In this document: positions 27,914 through 38,036 of the stretch, one piece after another
Numbering within the stretch: the first letter of the stretch is position 1
Layout of the letters: the number at the start of each line of letters is the position of its first letter
DNA from: Acholeplasmataceae bacterium
GTDB lineage: Bacteria > Bacillota_I > Bacilli_A > Acholeplasmatales > Acholeplasmataceae
Assembly (NCBI GenBank): GCA_007692425.1
Contig: RECG01000011.1
Coordinates: 1-64,000, forward strand
Reading direction: 5' to 3'
DNA length: 64,000 bases
Translations under genes and position numbers: made by a program
Notes under the pieces: generated by a model
What the model saw: only the letters and a program-made list of their open reading frames with translations
What the model was told of the DNA's origin: nothing
Database searches by the model: none

Positions 27914-30061
27914 ATGATCATCAAAAGAATTGTTATCATCACACTATCAATCGTCGTATTGGCGCTTGTTGCATTCGGTGTCCATCGCATTTTGTCATCT
28001 AGAAAAGGCATTTATACAATCGATGGCATATCGATGGTCGCCAAGACAGACAATCGCTCTTTTTTGATTTATCAAAGAGGGGCGTTCAATGAGTTCTTTT
28101 TGACCGGTGTCAACATCGGTGCAACCCAACCCGGCAGTTTCCCGGGTGAACTGGCCATATCCAAGGAGACATACTTGAGATGGTTTCAATACATTCATGA
28201 CATGCATGCCGATGTCATCCGGGTTTATACGACGATGATGCCACATTTTTATGAAGCACTTTATGAATTCAATCAGACATCCAAGCGACCCCTATATTTG
28301 ATGCAAGGGGTTTGGATTAATGAATACGATGCCCGTGAACTGGGAGATGCTTTTGGTGACGAGGGCAGGCTGCTGGAAACATTTATCAAGGATGCAACCG
28401 ATCTGGTGGACATCATTCACGGACAGGCGACATTGCCACATCAATATGGTTTTGCTTACGGGACATACACGGCCGATGTATCGCCATATGTCATTGGTTG
28501 GATCTTGGGGGTTGAGTGGGATCCGCTGTTTGTGGTCGGCACCAATTCAAACAACCAGACGAGACCTATCTATGAGGGCACCTATCTTTCCAACACAATT
28601 GAGGCATCACCATTTGAAAGGTTCTTGGCTGAAGCGGGAGACCGCATCATCACATATGAAGTGGAAAACTACAATTTCATGCGTCCCTTGAGCTTCACCA
28701 ATTGGCTGACGACCGATCATTTGCATCACCCCAACGAACCCGATGAAAAGGAGGACATGGTATCCGTCAACACCGAAAACATTTTGGCGTCGTCATCATT
28801 CATCTCGGGATTGTTTGCCGCATACCACGTTTACCCATATTACCCCGAGTTCATGAATTATAGCCTGACATATCGTGAACATATCGATGATCGTGGCAAC
28901 ATCAACCCCTATCAAGGATATCTCAAAGATCTTTATGACAACCACACCAAGCCGGTATTTGTGGCCGAGTTTGGCGTTCCAGCTTCCCGAGGCAAGACGC
29001 ATGATGCGATTCATAGCGGATTCAATCAAGGCTTTTTAAGTGAAAAAGCGCAGGGCGAAGCAATTGCCCACATGTTGCAAGACATCCATGATGCCGATTA
29101 TGCGGGTGCTTTTGTCTTTGCTTGGCAAGATGAGTGGTTCAAACGCACGTGGAACACCATGGATTTCGATATCTCTTTAAGAAGACCTCTATGGTCGAAC
29201 GTACAAACCAATGAACAACATTTCGGCCTGATGGCATTCGATCCCGGAGAGAGCGGAAGAATCCGTCATGTTGATGGCGATCCATCCGATTGGCAGGATT
29301 CCCATCCAGTTTTTTCAAGCAGTCAACTGGAACTTCATATAGCATATGACGAACGATATGTCTATCTGTATATTCATGCGGAATCATTTGATTTTGAGTT
29401 TGATCAATTGTTCATTCCCATCATGACCAACAGAGATCAGGGCAATGATGCCATCAAAGATACGGGCATCAGTTTTTCACATGCGGCCGATTTCTTGATT
29501 CATATAAGAGGTTCTGAATCATCTGTCATGCTTGTCGATCCTTATTATGACCCCTTTTATTTCATGTATCACGAACTATTGAATCTTTTGCCGCCCAATC
29601 CGCTTTATCGGACCAAAAACACCGGGTTATTCGTAAGCATGTATCAAGCGCTATCAGCAGAAATCTATTTGCCTCAAGATGATTTGATCATCCCTTTCAG
29701 CAAGCACGAGACAGGTGTTCTGATATACGGCAACGCTAACCCCGACCATCCGGATTATCATTCTCTCGCGGACTTTTATGTTCAAGATGCGCATATCGAG
29801 ATCAAAATCCCATGGCAGATGCTCAACATCTCCGACCCTTCCTCAAAGATGATGCTTTCGGATTTCTATCGTGAAAATGGCTTTGCACATGAACCCATTG
29901 AAGGCATGTTTATCGGCGCTTATCATACATCTGATCCAGCGATTGCGTATCACATTCACATGACAACGACCACCTGGGAAGGTTGGGAAACACCGACTTA
30001 CCATGAGCGACTGAAACAATCGTATTTCATCGTAAAGGAAGCATTTAAACAATATCGCTAA
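27914..30061 (+). CDS. Membrane-anchored glycosidase-like protein (TIM-barrel type, uncertain)
   Basis: N-terminal TM; ITKETYLRWF-like ..HADVIRVYTTMMPHFYEAL.., VAEFGVPASRG resemble glycoside hydrolase barrel strands. Confidence 0.5.
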   Translation: MIIKRIVIITLSIVVLALVAFGVHRILSSRKGIYTIDGISMVAKTDNRSFLIYQRGAFNEFFLTGVNIGATQPGSFPGELAISKETYLRWFQYIHDMHADVIRVYTTMMPHFYEALYEFNQTSKRPLYLMQGVWINEYDARELGDAFGDEGRLLETFIKDATDLVDIIHGQATLPHQYGFAYGTYTADVSPYVIGWILGVEWDPLFVVGTNSNNQTRPIYEGTYLSNTIEASPFERFLAEAGDRIITYEVENYNFMRPLSFTNWLTTDHLHHPNEPDEKEDMVSVNTENILASSSFISGLFAAYHVYPYYPEFMNYSLTYREHIDDRGNINPYQGYLKDLYDNHTKPVFVAEFGVPASRGKTHDAIHSGFNQGFLSEKAQGEAIAHMLQDIHDADYAGAFVFAWQDEWFKRTWNTMDFDISLRRPLWSNVQTNEQHFGLMAFDPGESGRIRHVDGDPSDWQDSHPVFSSSQLELHIAYDERYVYLYIHAESFDFEFDQLFIPIMTNRDQGNDAIKDTGISFSHAADFLIHIRGSESSVMLVDPYYDPFYFMYHELLNLLPPNPLYRTKNTGLFVSMYQALSAEIYLPQDDLIIPFSKHETGVLIYGNANPDHPDYHSLADFYVQDAHIEIKIPWQMLNISDPSSKMMLSDFYRENGFAHEPIEGMFIGAYHTSDPAIAYHIHMTTTTWEGWETPTYHERLKQSYFIVKEAFKQYR

Positions 30062-30419
30062 TTGAGTCGTTATTGGACGATATCCTTTGCCAAACCGCTT
30101 CTAAAAGTCGCAAGCCTTCAATTAGTTTCGGGCACCGTAAAGGACAACGACTTGCACATCGATGTCTATCATCAAGCAAAAAAACAATCGGGATGGTCGT
30201 ATTCTTAGTTGAGATACTAGTCTCAACGAATATTGCAGCCAATTTGATTCAAAGGACAGTCGATGACTGATGATATGACGGGATGATCATATTCATGCCT
30301 GATATGACTCATCATGAATGTCACCTTTTAAACGCGTCTCACGACTCATTATTTTATCAAATTTAACTGAGGGTTTTGTGCTATAATAAAAAAAACACAA
30401 TCAATTGGGAGCGCACACA

Positions 30420-32762
30420 GTGGACAAGAGAATAAGGTCTTTGATCATAATCATGATCACAGTGGTATTGGTTGTCACCGCAATCGTTGTTTTTTTACTT
30501 GGAAGAGGTTCTGGAACCGACATCTATACACTTGCTTTTGACAGCAGAGGTGGTTCAGCCTTGGCACCGATGCTCACCGACGGGAAGTCAGCCATTCAAA
30601 TGCCGGCTGATCCGGTCAAAGAGGGGCACACGTTCCAAGGGTGGTATTTTGATGAGACGTATGATGATCCTTTTACGGTAGAGACATTGCTCGAGCGGGG
30701 ACTTGATGGTAATCTGACGATTTATGCAAGGTGGGAAATTCAGCAATTCACCATCGCCTTTGACAGTGCGGGCGGAACAGCCATCTCTTCAATCACTTAC
30801 GATTTTGATGCTGCACTTGATGAATATACGGATCCAACAAGAGAGGGATACACATTCTTAGGTTGGAACCCTGAGCCGCCAGAGACAATGCCAGCACAGG
30901 ACATCATCCTGATCGCGCTATGGCAGGTCAATCAATATACCATCACCTTTGACAGTTCGGGTGGATCCTTGATCGAAGCCATCACACAAGAATATGATAC
31001 GGCAATCCATCCACCCGTCCCGACAAGGACTGGTTATACGTTTGATGGCTGGTCACCCTCTCTGCCTTCAAGAATGCCTGCGGCTGATATCAGTTTGACG
31101 GCAATTTGGAGTATGGCCACCTATGATATCGATTACGAACTCGATGGCGGCATCAACCATGAGGACAATCCTTCGAGCTACAATATTTTGAGCAACATCA
31201 TGCTATGGCAACCCGACCTGGCAGGATATACGTTCATCGGTTGGTACGACAATCCTGCATTCGAAGGAGATGTCATCGAGGAAATATCAGCAGGACAGAC
31301 GGGGAACATCACCTTATATGCAAAATGGTCTGTTCACCAATATGAGATTGGTTACATGATGCTCACAGATGATTATGATCCAAACAGTGCGATTTCACTC
31401 ATGCCAGAAGAGACCATCATCCAAGTCTCGTTGAACGGGAGTCATTCCGCTGTGCTGACCTCTTTGGGCCGCATCTTCACATGGGGGTATAATGCGTTTG
31501 GGCAACTGGGTGACGGTACGACTGAACACAGGTACACCCCTATAGAAATCACGAGCCAATTTGGTCTCGTCATCGATGAAACCATCATCCATGTCGCGTT
31601 GGGAGGATTTCATTCCACCGTGCTGACCTCGGCGGGCCGCGTCTTCACATGGGGAAGGAATTCGAGCGGCCAATTGGGAGATGGAACCACGACAGACCGT
31701 CACGCACCGACAGACATCACGCATCAATTTGGTCTTGTAGTAGATGAATCCATCATCCAGATTTCATTGGGAACCCGTCACTCCGCTGCATCAACCTCTG
31801 CAGGCCGCGTCTTCACGTGGGGCAATAATGTGTATTTTGAACTGGGTGACGGCACATGGACCCATCGAAATACCCCGACAGATATCACTGCCGGATTTGG
31901 ATTATCGGGCGGAGAGACAATCATACAGGTATCATTGGGGTTCCGTCATTCTGCCGCACTGACATCGGAGGGACGAGTCTTCACATGGGGAGATAACGGA
32001 GCCGGATCTTTGGGCGACGGCACGAATACAGACAGAATCGTCCCGACAGAGATCACCGCTCATTTCAATCTCGAGTTGAATGAAATGATCATCCGGATTT
32101 CCATGGGAAATGGTCATTCTTCGGCCCTGACATCTGATGGTCGACTATTCATGTGGGGTTATAATCCGTCCGGACAGCTTGGGATTGGAACAACCACTAA
32201 CATTAACATCCCGACAGAAGTCGCAGGCCATCTTATCCTGCAAGCAGGCGAGACCTTCATCCAGATATCATTGGGAGATTTTCACTCCGCAGCTCTGACC
32301 TCAACAGGACGCCTTTTCACCTGGGGATGGAACAACAGTGGCCAACTTGGCAACGGTACGACAACCGATAACTTTGCATCGAATCCACTTCCGATCGATA
32401 TCACAAGCAATCTTGATCTTTTGGGTCACGAGACTGTTGTCCAGGTTGTTTTGGGTGGAAGCCATTCCTCATGTCTCACCTCCACAGGTCGTGTCTTTGT
32501 CTGGGGATCCAACACATACGGACAAATCGGTGATGGCACCACCACCCATCACACGACACCTTACGCACTTTTACGGATTCAGTATACGGGAATTCAACAA
32601 GATGTCTATGATGTCAATGAAACCATTTTGCTAAACATGCCTGTAAGAGAGGGCTACACATTTGGTGGATGGTATGTTGATCCGGCACTCACAGAACTTT
32701 TCATGCAGACAACCATGCCGGCAGAAAATATCTTGTTGTATGGATATTGGATCAAAGACTAG
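30420..32762 (+). CDS. Surface protein with InlB B-repeats and seven RCC1-type repeats
   Basis: GTG start with SD ggga; repeated TFxGWY...LYAKW units and HSAALTSxGRVFTWGxNxxGQLGDGT units. Confidence 0.9.
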   Translation: MDKRIRSLIIIMITVVLVVTAIVVFLLGRGSGTDIYTLAFDSRGGSALAPMLTDGKSAIQMPADPVKEGHTFQGWYFDETYDDPFTVETLLERGLDGNLTIYARWEIQQFTIAFDSAGGTAISSITYDFDAALDEYTDPTREGYTFLGWNPEPPETMPAQDIILIALWQVNQYTITFDSSGGSLIEAITQEYDTAIHPPVPTRTGYTFDGWSPSLPSRMPAADISLTAIWSMATYDIDYELDGGINHEDNPSSYNILSNIMLWQPDLAGYTFIGWYDNPAFEGDVIEEISAGQTGNITLYAKWSVHQYEIGYMMLTDDYDPNSAISLMPEETIIQVSLNGSHSAVLTSLGRIFTWGYNAFGQLGDGTTEHRYTPIEITSQFGLVIDETIIHVALGGFHSTVLTSAGRVFTWGRNSSGQLGDGTTTDRHAPTDITHQFGLVVDESIIQISLGTRHSAASTSAGRVFTWGNNVYFELGDGTWTHRNTPTDITAGFGLSGGETIIQVSLGFRHSAALTSEGRVFTWGDNGAGSLGDGTNTDRIVPTEITAHFNLELNEMIIRISMGNGHSSALTSDGRLFMWGYNPSGQLGIGTTTNINIPTEVAGHLILQAGETFIQISLGDFHSAALTSTGRLFTWGWNNSGQLGNGTTTDNFASNPLPIDITSNLDLLGHETVVQVVLGGSHSSCLTSTGRVFVWGSNTYGQIGDGTTTHHTTPYALLRIQYTGIQQDVYDVNETILLNMPVREGYTFGGWYVDPALTELFMQTTMPAENILLYGYWIKD
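31411..32560 (+). repeat. Tandem in-gene repeat (168-nt period) encoding RCC1 units
   Basis: Equivalent positions at 31415, 31583, 31751, 31919, 32087, 32255 (168 nt spacing), last unit +180. Confidence 0.85.
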
Positions 32763-32812
32763 CTTGATGATTTGAATCTTCTTGGTGATGACATCAGATA
32801 TCAGCGAGGTTG

Positions 32813-33841
32813 ATGATGAAAGAAAAACAACGGATCGAAGCACTCAGTGACAAAGCGAAAGACATATCATTCAGCGGACATATCGTCTTGGCCCGTCAAC
32901 AAGACATCATCGATGAACTGTGCATGGGTTTCGAGAATCGCGTCACCCAGACACCCATCACCCCGCAAAGCATCTTCGCCATCGCTTCGGGCACCAAGTT
33001 CCTGACCGCTTTAGCAATAGGCCGACTCATCGACCAAGGTCTTTTGAGTCTTGAGACCCGTGCCCAAAGCATCGTCGATTTGAAGATGCCTGGTTATCAT
33101 CGGGACATTCTGATCAAGCACCTCTTGTCACACACATCAGGCATGCCCGATTACCTGGATGAAAGCAAAGATGATGAAACAGATGCCTTGAACATCGATA
33201 ACCGGAAACTATTGACAACCAAAGACTACCTGTCTTATTTTCCTGACCAGCCGATGGATTTTTCGCCAGGCATGCGGTTCAAATATCATAACGGTGCCTA
33301 TGTCTATCTGGCCATGATCATCGAGCATCTGACCGGTTCGACTTATCAAGATTACATCAATCAAGTCATGCTGAAGCCGCTTGGCATCACCCGAAGCGGC
33401 ATCTTTGCCGCATCAGCCAACTTACCGTCTAAAGTCATAGGCTATCTCGACCAGACCGGACAGGACACCCACATCGGACACATTCCGGAAATGGCCGGAG
33501 GCGACGGGGGAGCCTATCTGAACGCCTATGATTTCAAGACGGTGGTCGATGCGTTTCTTGACGGACGCATCGTCAGCCCCGACATGGCCAGGTCCTTCAT
33601 GACACCCATGGCGACCGCCAATCAAGAAGCAGGCATCCATTATGGATTGGGCCTGTGGCTGAAAGACACGCAAAAGGGCCTCGTGCCCTATGTCGAAGGC
33701 GGTGATGCGGGTGTCTCGTTCAAATGTGTGTTTCACCCGGATCAACGCGATTATTTCTGGATGGTATCCAACACCGGTGACGGTGTCTGGAAACTGGTGG
33801 ACATCTTCGATCAGATTGCCTTTCAAGACACAAAAAAATGA
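32813..33841 (+). CDS. Serine hydrolase (beta-lactamase/S12 family)
   Basis: SGTKFLTA (SxxK), YHNGAY (YxN), LLSHTSGMPDYL. Confidence 0.92.
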   Translation: MMKEKQRIEALSDKAKDISFSGHIVLARQQDIIDELCMGFENRVTQTPITPQSIFAIASGTKFLTALAIGRLIDQGLLSLETRAQSIVDLKMPGYHRDILIKHLLSHTSGMPDYLDESKDDETDALNIDNRKLLTTKDYLSYFPDQPMDFSPGMRFKYHNGAYVYLAMIIEHLTGSTYQDYINQVMLKPLGITRSGIFAASANLPSKVIGYLDQTGQDTHIGHIPEMAGGDGGAYLNAYDFKTVVDAFLDGRIVSPDMARSFMTPMATANQEAGIHYGLGLWLKDTQKGLVPYVEGGDAGVSFKCVFHPDQRDYFWMVSNTGDGVWKLVDIFDQIAFQDTKK

Positions 33842-33862
33842 CACGGTGATGTGTCATTTTTC
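33833..33862. terminator. Bidirectional terminator
   Basis: aaaaatgacacggtgatgtgtcattttt. Confidence 0.75.
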
Positions 33863-34294
33863 ATTGATAGTCAAGAAGAAGGCCTTCAAACTTTCTTTGG
33901 CGCGATCAGACAAGGGCCTTGATTTCCTGGTGTGGCCATCCATTTGCACAATAACGGATGTCGCCACGGCCACCAGCCTGTCTTCTTGATAAATGCCTTG
34001 GGCGAAGCCGATCGAACTGTTGCCGATGCGGGTGACACCCGTACCGATCTCGACCCTGCCGGGCCACGTGACCTCCGCGACCATCTCCATTTCAATCCTG
34101 ATAATCACGAAAAAGCAGTCATCATCAGCCAGGTTACGGTCGGGATGATACATCATTTCAAGCCGGCCCGTTTCGATGAAGGTCGAGAACACGGCATTGT
34201 TGACGTGTCCTTGGCGATCCGTGTCGCGATATCTGATCTTGTCGAAGGTCTTGAAGGGGTAATCTTTCAATGAGAGAAGTTTATAAGTTTCCAT
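33854..34294 (-). CDS. Acyl-CoA thioesterase (4HBT hotdog family)
   Basis: RYRDTDRQGHVNNAVFSTFIETGR. Confidence 0.9.
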   Translation of the reverse strand: METYKLLSLKDYPFKTFDKIRYRDTDRQGHVNNAVFSTFIETGRLEMMYHPDRNLADDDCFFVIIRIEMEMVAEVTWPGRVEIGTGVTRIGNSSIGFAQGIYQEDRLVAVATSVIVQMDGHTRKSRPLSDRAKESLKAFFLTINEK

Positions 34295-34522
34295 GCGTTG
34301 TATTGATGGTCTGAGCCATCATGCTCCTTTCCAAGCCTCTACCATGATGATAACACAAAAGCAAATATGATGCGATAGATGCATGTCATGTATGAAACAT
34401 GTGAAAGAACATGTCTGGTATTGTTCATTCGGTCATGAACACAAAAATGCGACATGCATTGAAATGAATTTGATCCGATCAATCGGTTATAATGGGTGTG
34501 ACACCACCTGCAAGGAGAAAGG

Positions 34523-35719
34523 GTGATCCTGCTGATGCAAGATGTATATCCCAAGGTTCATCGTCTATCATTTTTAAAAGATGTCTTGATTTGCTCGCTC
34601 GGCGCTTATGGTGGCCCTGAAGCCCATTACGGCGTTTTTACCGACCAGATGGTGGTCAAAAAACAATATCTGACAGAAGAAGAACTCGTTGAACTGATCG
34701 CCCTGACAGGCGTCCTTCCCGGACCAAGCAGCACCCAGACCATCATCGCCATCGGCTACAAAATCGGCGGACCCGTGCTGGCCATCCTGACATTTTTGGT
34801 ATGGGCAATGCCGGCCATCCTCATCATGACCGCATTGTCTTTCATGTATGTGTTCTTGAGCCGGATCAATCTTGACGCGGACGGCCTTCGCTATATCGCA
34901 CCGATGGCGGTCGGTTTCATTGCGGTCGCCGCCTTCCGGATTGGCAGGAAGGTCATCAAAAACACGATGACCGCCCTGCTCTTTGTCTTAGGGGCGGTGG
35001 TGACATATCTGATCCGGTCGGCATGGGTCTTTCCGGTGGTGTTACTGGCCGGTGGCGTGATTGCGGTCCTCTCAACCAAGGAAAAGCAGTTATGGCAACG
35101 CAGCCGCATCCGTCCGTCATGGTTGTATCTCGCCTTGTTTGCCGGCATCGCCATCGGTACGATCCTGCTTGTCCAATGGTTTGATCATCGTTTGCTGACG
35201 CTCTTTGACCGGTTCTACCGCTTCGGTTATCTTGTCATCGGTGGCGGACAGGTCGTCATTCCTTATATGTACACGGACCTTGTCCATGTGCAGGGATACA
35301 TGACCACCCAGGAGTTCCTGACCGGGTTTGGCATCGTCCAGGGTATTCCAGGACCGATGTTCAGTTTCAGTGCCTACGCAGGAGGGCTTGCATCCCGCAG
35401 CGGTGGCGTCCTCATGCAAATTCTTGGTGCATTGGCAGCTGCCACAGGCATCTTTTTACCCGGCATTCTCCTCATTTTTTTCGTTTATCCCATCTGGGAA
35501 AGCCTCAAACAGATCAAGGGCATCAGGGTTTCTCTTTCCGGTATCACGGCCGTTGCCGGCGGTTTGATCGCGATTGCCGCTGTCATCTTGATGACGGCCA
35601 GCGGCTTTTCTTTTGATAATATCCTGGTCCTGCTGGTCACCGTGGGGTTGTTGGTGACGAAAAAAATCCCCGCGCCGTTCATCGTCTTGTTGACGCTGCT
35701 GGCCGGATTCCTGCTTTAG
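34523..35719 (+). CDS. chrA: Chromate transporter
   Basis: LGAYGGPEAHYGVFTDQMV..LTGVLPGPSSTQ and second half GGGQVVIPYMYTDLV...GIVQGIPGPMFSFSAYAGG. Confidence 0.93.
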   Translation: MILLMQDVYPKVHRLSFLKDVLICSLGAYGGPEAHYGVFTDQMVVKKQYLTEEELVELIALTGVLPGPSSTQTIIAIGYKIGGPVLAILTFLVWAMPAILIMTALSFMYVFLSRINLDADGLRYIAPMAVGFIAVAAFRIGRKVIKNTMTALLFVLGAVVTYLIRSAWVFPVVLLAGGVIAVLSTKEKQLWQRSRIRPSWLYLALFAGIAIGTILLVQWFDHRLLTLFDRFYRFGYLVIGGGQVVIPYMYTDLVHVQGYMTTQEFLTGFGIVQGIPGPMFSFSAYAGGLASRSGGVLMQILGALAAATGIFLPGILLIFFVYPIWESLKQIKGIRVSLSGITAVAGGLIAIAAVILMTASGFSFDNILVLLVTVGLLVTKKIPAPFIVLLTLLAGFLL

Positions 35720-35732
35720 CGGGATGAATGAT

Positions 35733-35783
35733 CAAAGGGCATTCGGATAACCATGACCACCACGGTTCCGTCATGCCCTTTTA
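35733..35783. terminator. Terminator hairpin after chrA
   Basis: aaagggcat...atgcccttttatt. Confidence 0.6.
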
Positions 35784-35834
35784 TTGATACGAATGATCGA
35801 ATGTGCTGTGATGTTGACAGGGTGCCAGATGTCG

Positions 35835-37772
35835 TCAAGCCACCTTGCGTTTGTTGTTTCTAGAATCTTCGATACGTCGATAAATGGCCCTGATGATATT
35901 GCGATATAAATCGTCTCCAAGGATGTGGTCTTCGATGCGATAATCAACATTCGGGTTGTCGTTGACCTCGATGACATAGACATCCTTGCCAAAGACTTTC
36001 AAATCGACACCGTAAAAACCGTCACCCATGGCTTTGGAGGCGCGAATGGCATGATCAATGATTTCAGCGGGGACATCCTCGATCCGAAAACTGTCAACCA
36101 GGCCTGTCTGGTCTTTTTTGTTTTTGGACTGCCAATTGATGATCTGCCAATGGTTTTTGGCCATGTGATACTTGCAGGCGAACAAAGGAACCCCGTCCAA
36201 GACGCCGATCCGCCAGTCATAATCGCTTGGGATATAGGCTTGGGCGACGACCAGCTCGGACATGCTGAAAAGGTAATCCAGTTTTTCTTGCAACAATTCG
36301 CGGGTGCCGACCTTGAAGACGCCCAGTGAAAAAGCACTGTCTGGTTGCTTGAGGATGATCGGCATGCCTAGTGTGTTGATCAAATCATCAAGCTTGCTTT
36401 TCCGGCTGACAATACACGTCTTGGGGATGCTGATGCCGGATTTGCGCATGCTTTCAGTCAAGAAGAGCTTGTTCGAGCACTTGAGGATCGACCAGGGATC
36501 ATCGATCACGATCAACCCCTCGGAATAGGCATAGCGCGAGAACTGGTAGGTGTAGTCATTGACATTGGTGGTCGCCCGGATGAAAAGCGCATCGAACTCG
36601 TTGATCCGGTGATAGTCGTCCTTCGTGATGAATTCCGTGAAAAAGCCCATCCGGTCGGCGGCAATCTTGAACTTGGTCAAGGCAATCTTATCGGACGGCG
36701 GATTGACTTCATCGGGATCGATCAAAATGGCCAGATCATATTGGTAATCCTTGAAGCGCGAGACATTGAAGCGCTTTTGCTTGAAATATTGGATGGCGGA
36801 AGTCTTGACAAACGCATCGGCCTCCACTTCGGAAATGGGAATGGGCTGCACTTTTTCAATCTTCCAAGTCCGGCTCTTGACAAACGTGAAGACCAGAAAA
36901 GGTGATTCAAACAACTGGTTAAGCGCCCGGATCAGTTTCTGGTATTTCTTGAATGGCGTATGACCGAAGAATGAGACAAGTTCGATACTATCGGACTTGA
37001 GGTTGCGTAAAGCCGTTTGAATGAGATGGGTGGCTTCATCACCGATGGATCCGATGATCAACCGGTCAGAGAAATCATTGATGGTCGCGACATTGGGGAC
37101 GACACGCTGCAACCTGGCGGATGCCAGCAACGAGACATAATAACCAAGAGATTGATAATCATACGATGCGCACAAATTAAAGATACGCACGCTTCTCATG
37201 CGTTGGAATCGTTCATCGTTAATATAAGTCTCGGCATCGATCAAGTGGATGTCATCAATCGTCTTGAGCCAGGGCAGGTCGAGATCGGTGACCACCCAGT
37301 TGACCATCGCCCGCCTTTTGGCAGGCATATCAACCTCAAAATCAAACGACATCCGGTAAGCGGGAAGGGCAGGGCCATAATAATCCTTGAGTTCCTTGAC
37401 CACCTTGAAACCGAACGACTCATAAAAACGCAACAAATCATGGTTGGTGGCATCCGCCTCCAAGGTAATCCTGCTGAATCCTTGTGTCTTGGAGACACCC
37501 AGCATGTGATTCATCAAGGTTTTACCGATACCTTGGCTACGGTAATGTTCAAGCACGGCGATGGAATAAAGCCGATGGGTGTTTTGATAGCGGAACAAGA
37601 TGGCATAAGCGACCGGCAGACCGTCAGACTCCACTAAAAACACATCCTGATTTTTCGTTTTCAAACTGTGTTTGAGCGACTCAAAGGACATGCGTCTGAC
37701 TTTGTCAAAACTGGCTTTTTCGATTTCCCACAGGGTATTCAAATCTTCAGGTGTGGCGGGTCTGATCAGCAT
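35835..37772 (-). CDS. GNAT acetyltransferase / RimK-like ATP-grasp fusion
   Basis: GNAT region YRSQGIGKTLMNHMLG; RimK-like ATP-grasp VIDDPWSILKCSNKLFLTESMRKSGISIPKT...GDGFYGVDLKVFGKDVYVIEVNDNPN. Confidence 0.88.
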   Translation of the reverse strand: MLIRPATPEDLNTLWEIEKASFDKVRRMSFESLKHSLKTKNQDVFLVESDGLPVAYAILFRYQNTHRLYSIAVLEHYRSQGIGKTLMNHMLGVSKTQGFSRITLEADATNHDLLRFYESFGFKVVKELKDYYGPALPAYRMSFDFEVDMPAKRRAMVNWVVTDLDLPWLKTIDDIHLIDAETYINDERFQRMRSVRIFNLCASYDYQSLGYYVSLLASARLQRVVPNVATINDFSDRLIIGSIGDEATHLIQTALRNLKSDSIELVSFFGHTPFKKYQKLIRALNQLFESPFLVFTFVKSRTWKIEKVQPIPISEVEADAFVKTSAIQYFKQKRFNVSRFKDYQYDLAILIDPDEVNPPSDKIALTKFKIAADRMGFFTEFITKDDYHRINEFDALFIRATTNVNDYTYQFSRYAYSEGLIVIDDPWSILKCSNKLFLTESMRKSGISIPKTCIVSRKSKLDDLINTLGMPIILKQPDSAFSLGVFKVGTRELLQEKLDYLFSMSELVVAQAYIPSDYDWRIGVLDGVPLFACKYHMAKNHWQIINWQSKNKKDQTGLVDSFRIEDVPAEIIDHAIRASKAMGDGFYGVDLKVFGKDVYVIEVNDNPNVDYRIEDHILGDDLYRNIIRAIYRRIEDSRNNKRKVA

Positions 37773-38036
37773 GGTTGTTGTTCACGTCTCCATTCACTCT
37801 CATCATAACATATTGTTATGAAAAAATGACAAAAGCATCCAACAATTCGCGCTGTGCTCTTTGTCTGTCATCTTCCATGGAGACATCGTGCTTCACAAGG
37901 TTTTTATTCTTGCTGGCAAAACGGGTTTGATTCAAACAAAAAATGGTATAATGACAAAAAACAAGTGATGCAATCAAATCGTTATCAATCGTGTTTTTAC
38001 ATGAACAAAACTTCCGAAGAAAGGTAAAAAAAACAC

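Noticed and set aside
31411-32560. CRISPR-like regular spacing
   Set aside because: The 168-nt period is in frame and encodes RCC1 protein repeats.
37017-37637. 206-aa plus-strand ORF
   Set aside because: Antisense to the GNAT/ATP-grasp gene in GC-rich DNA.
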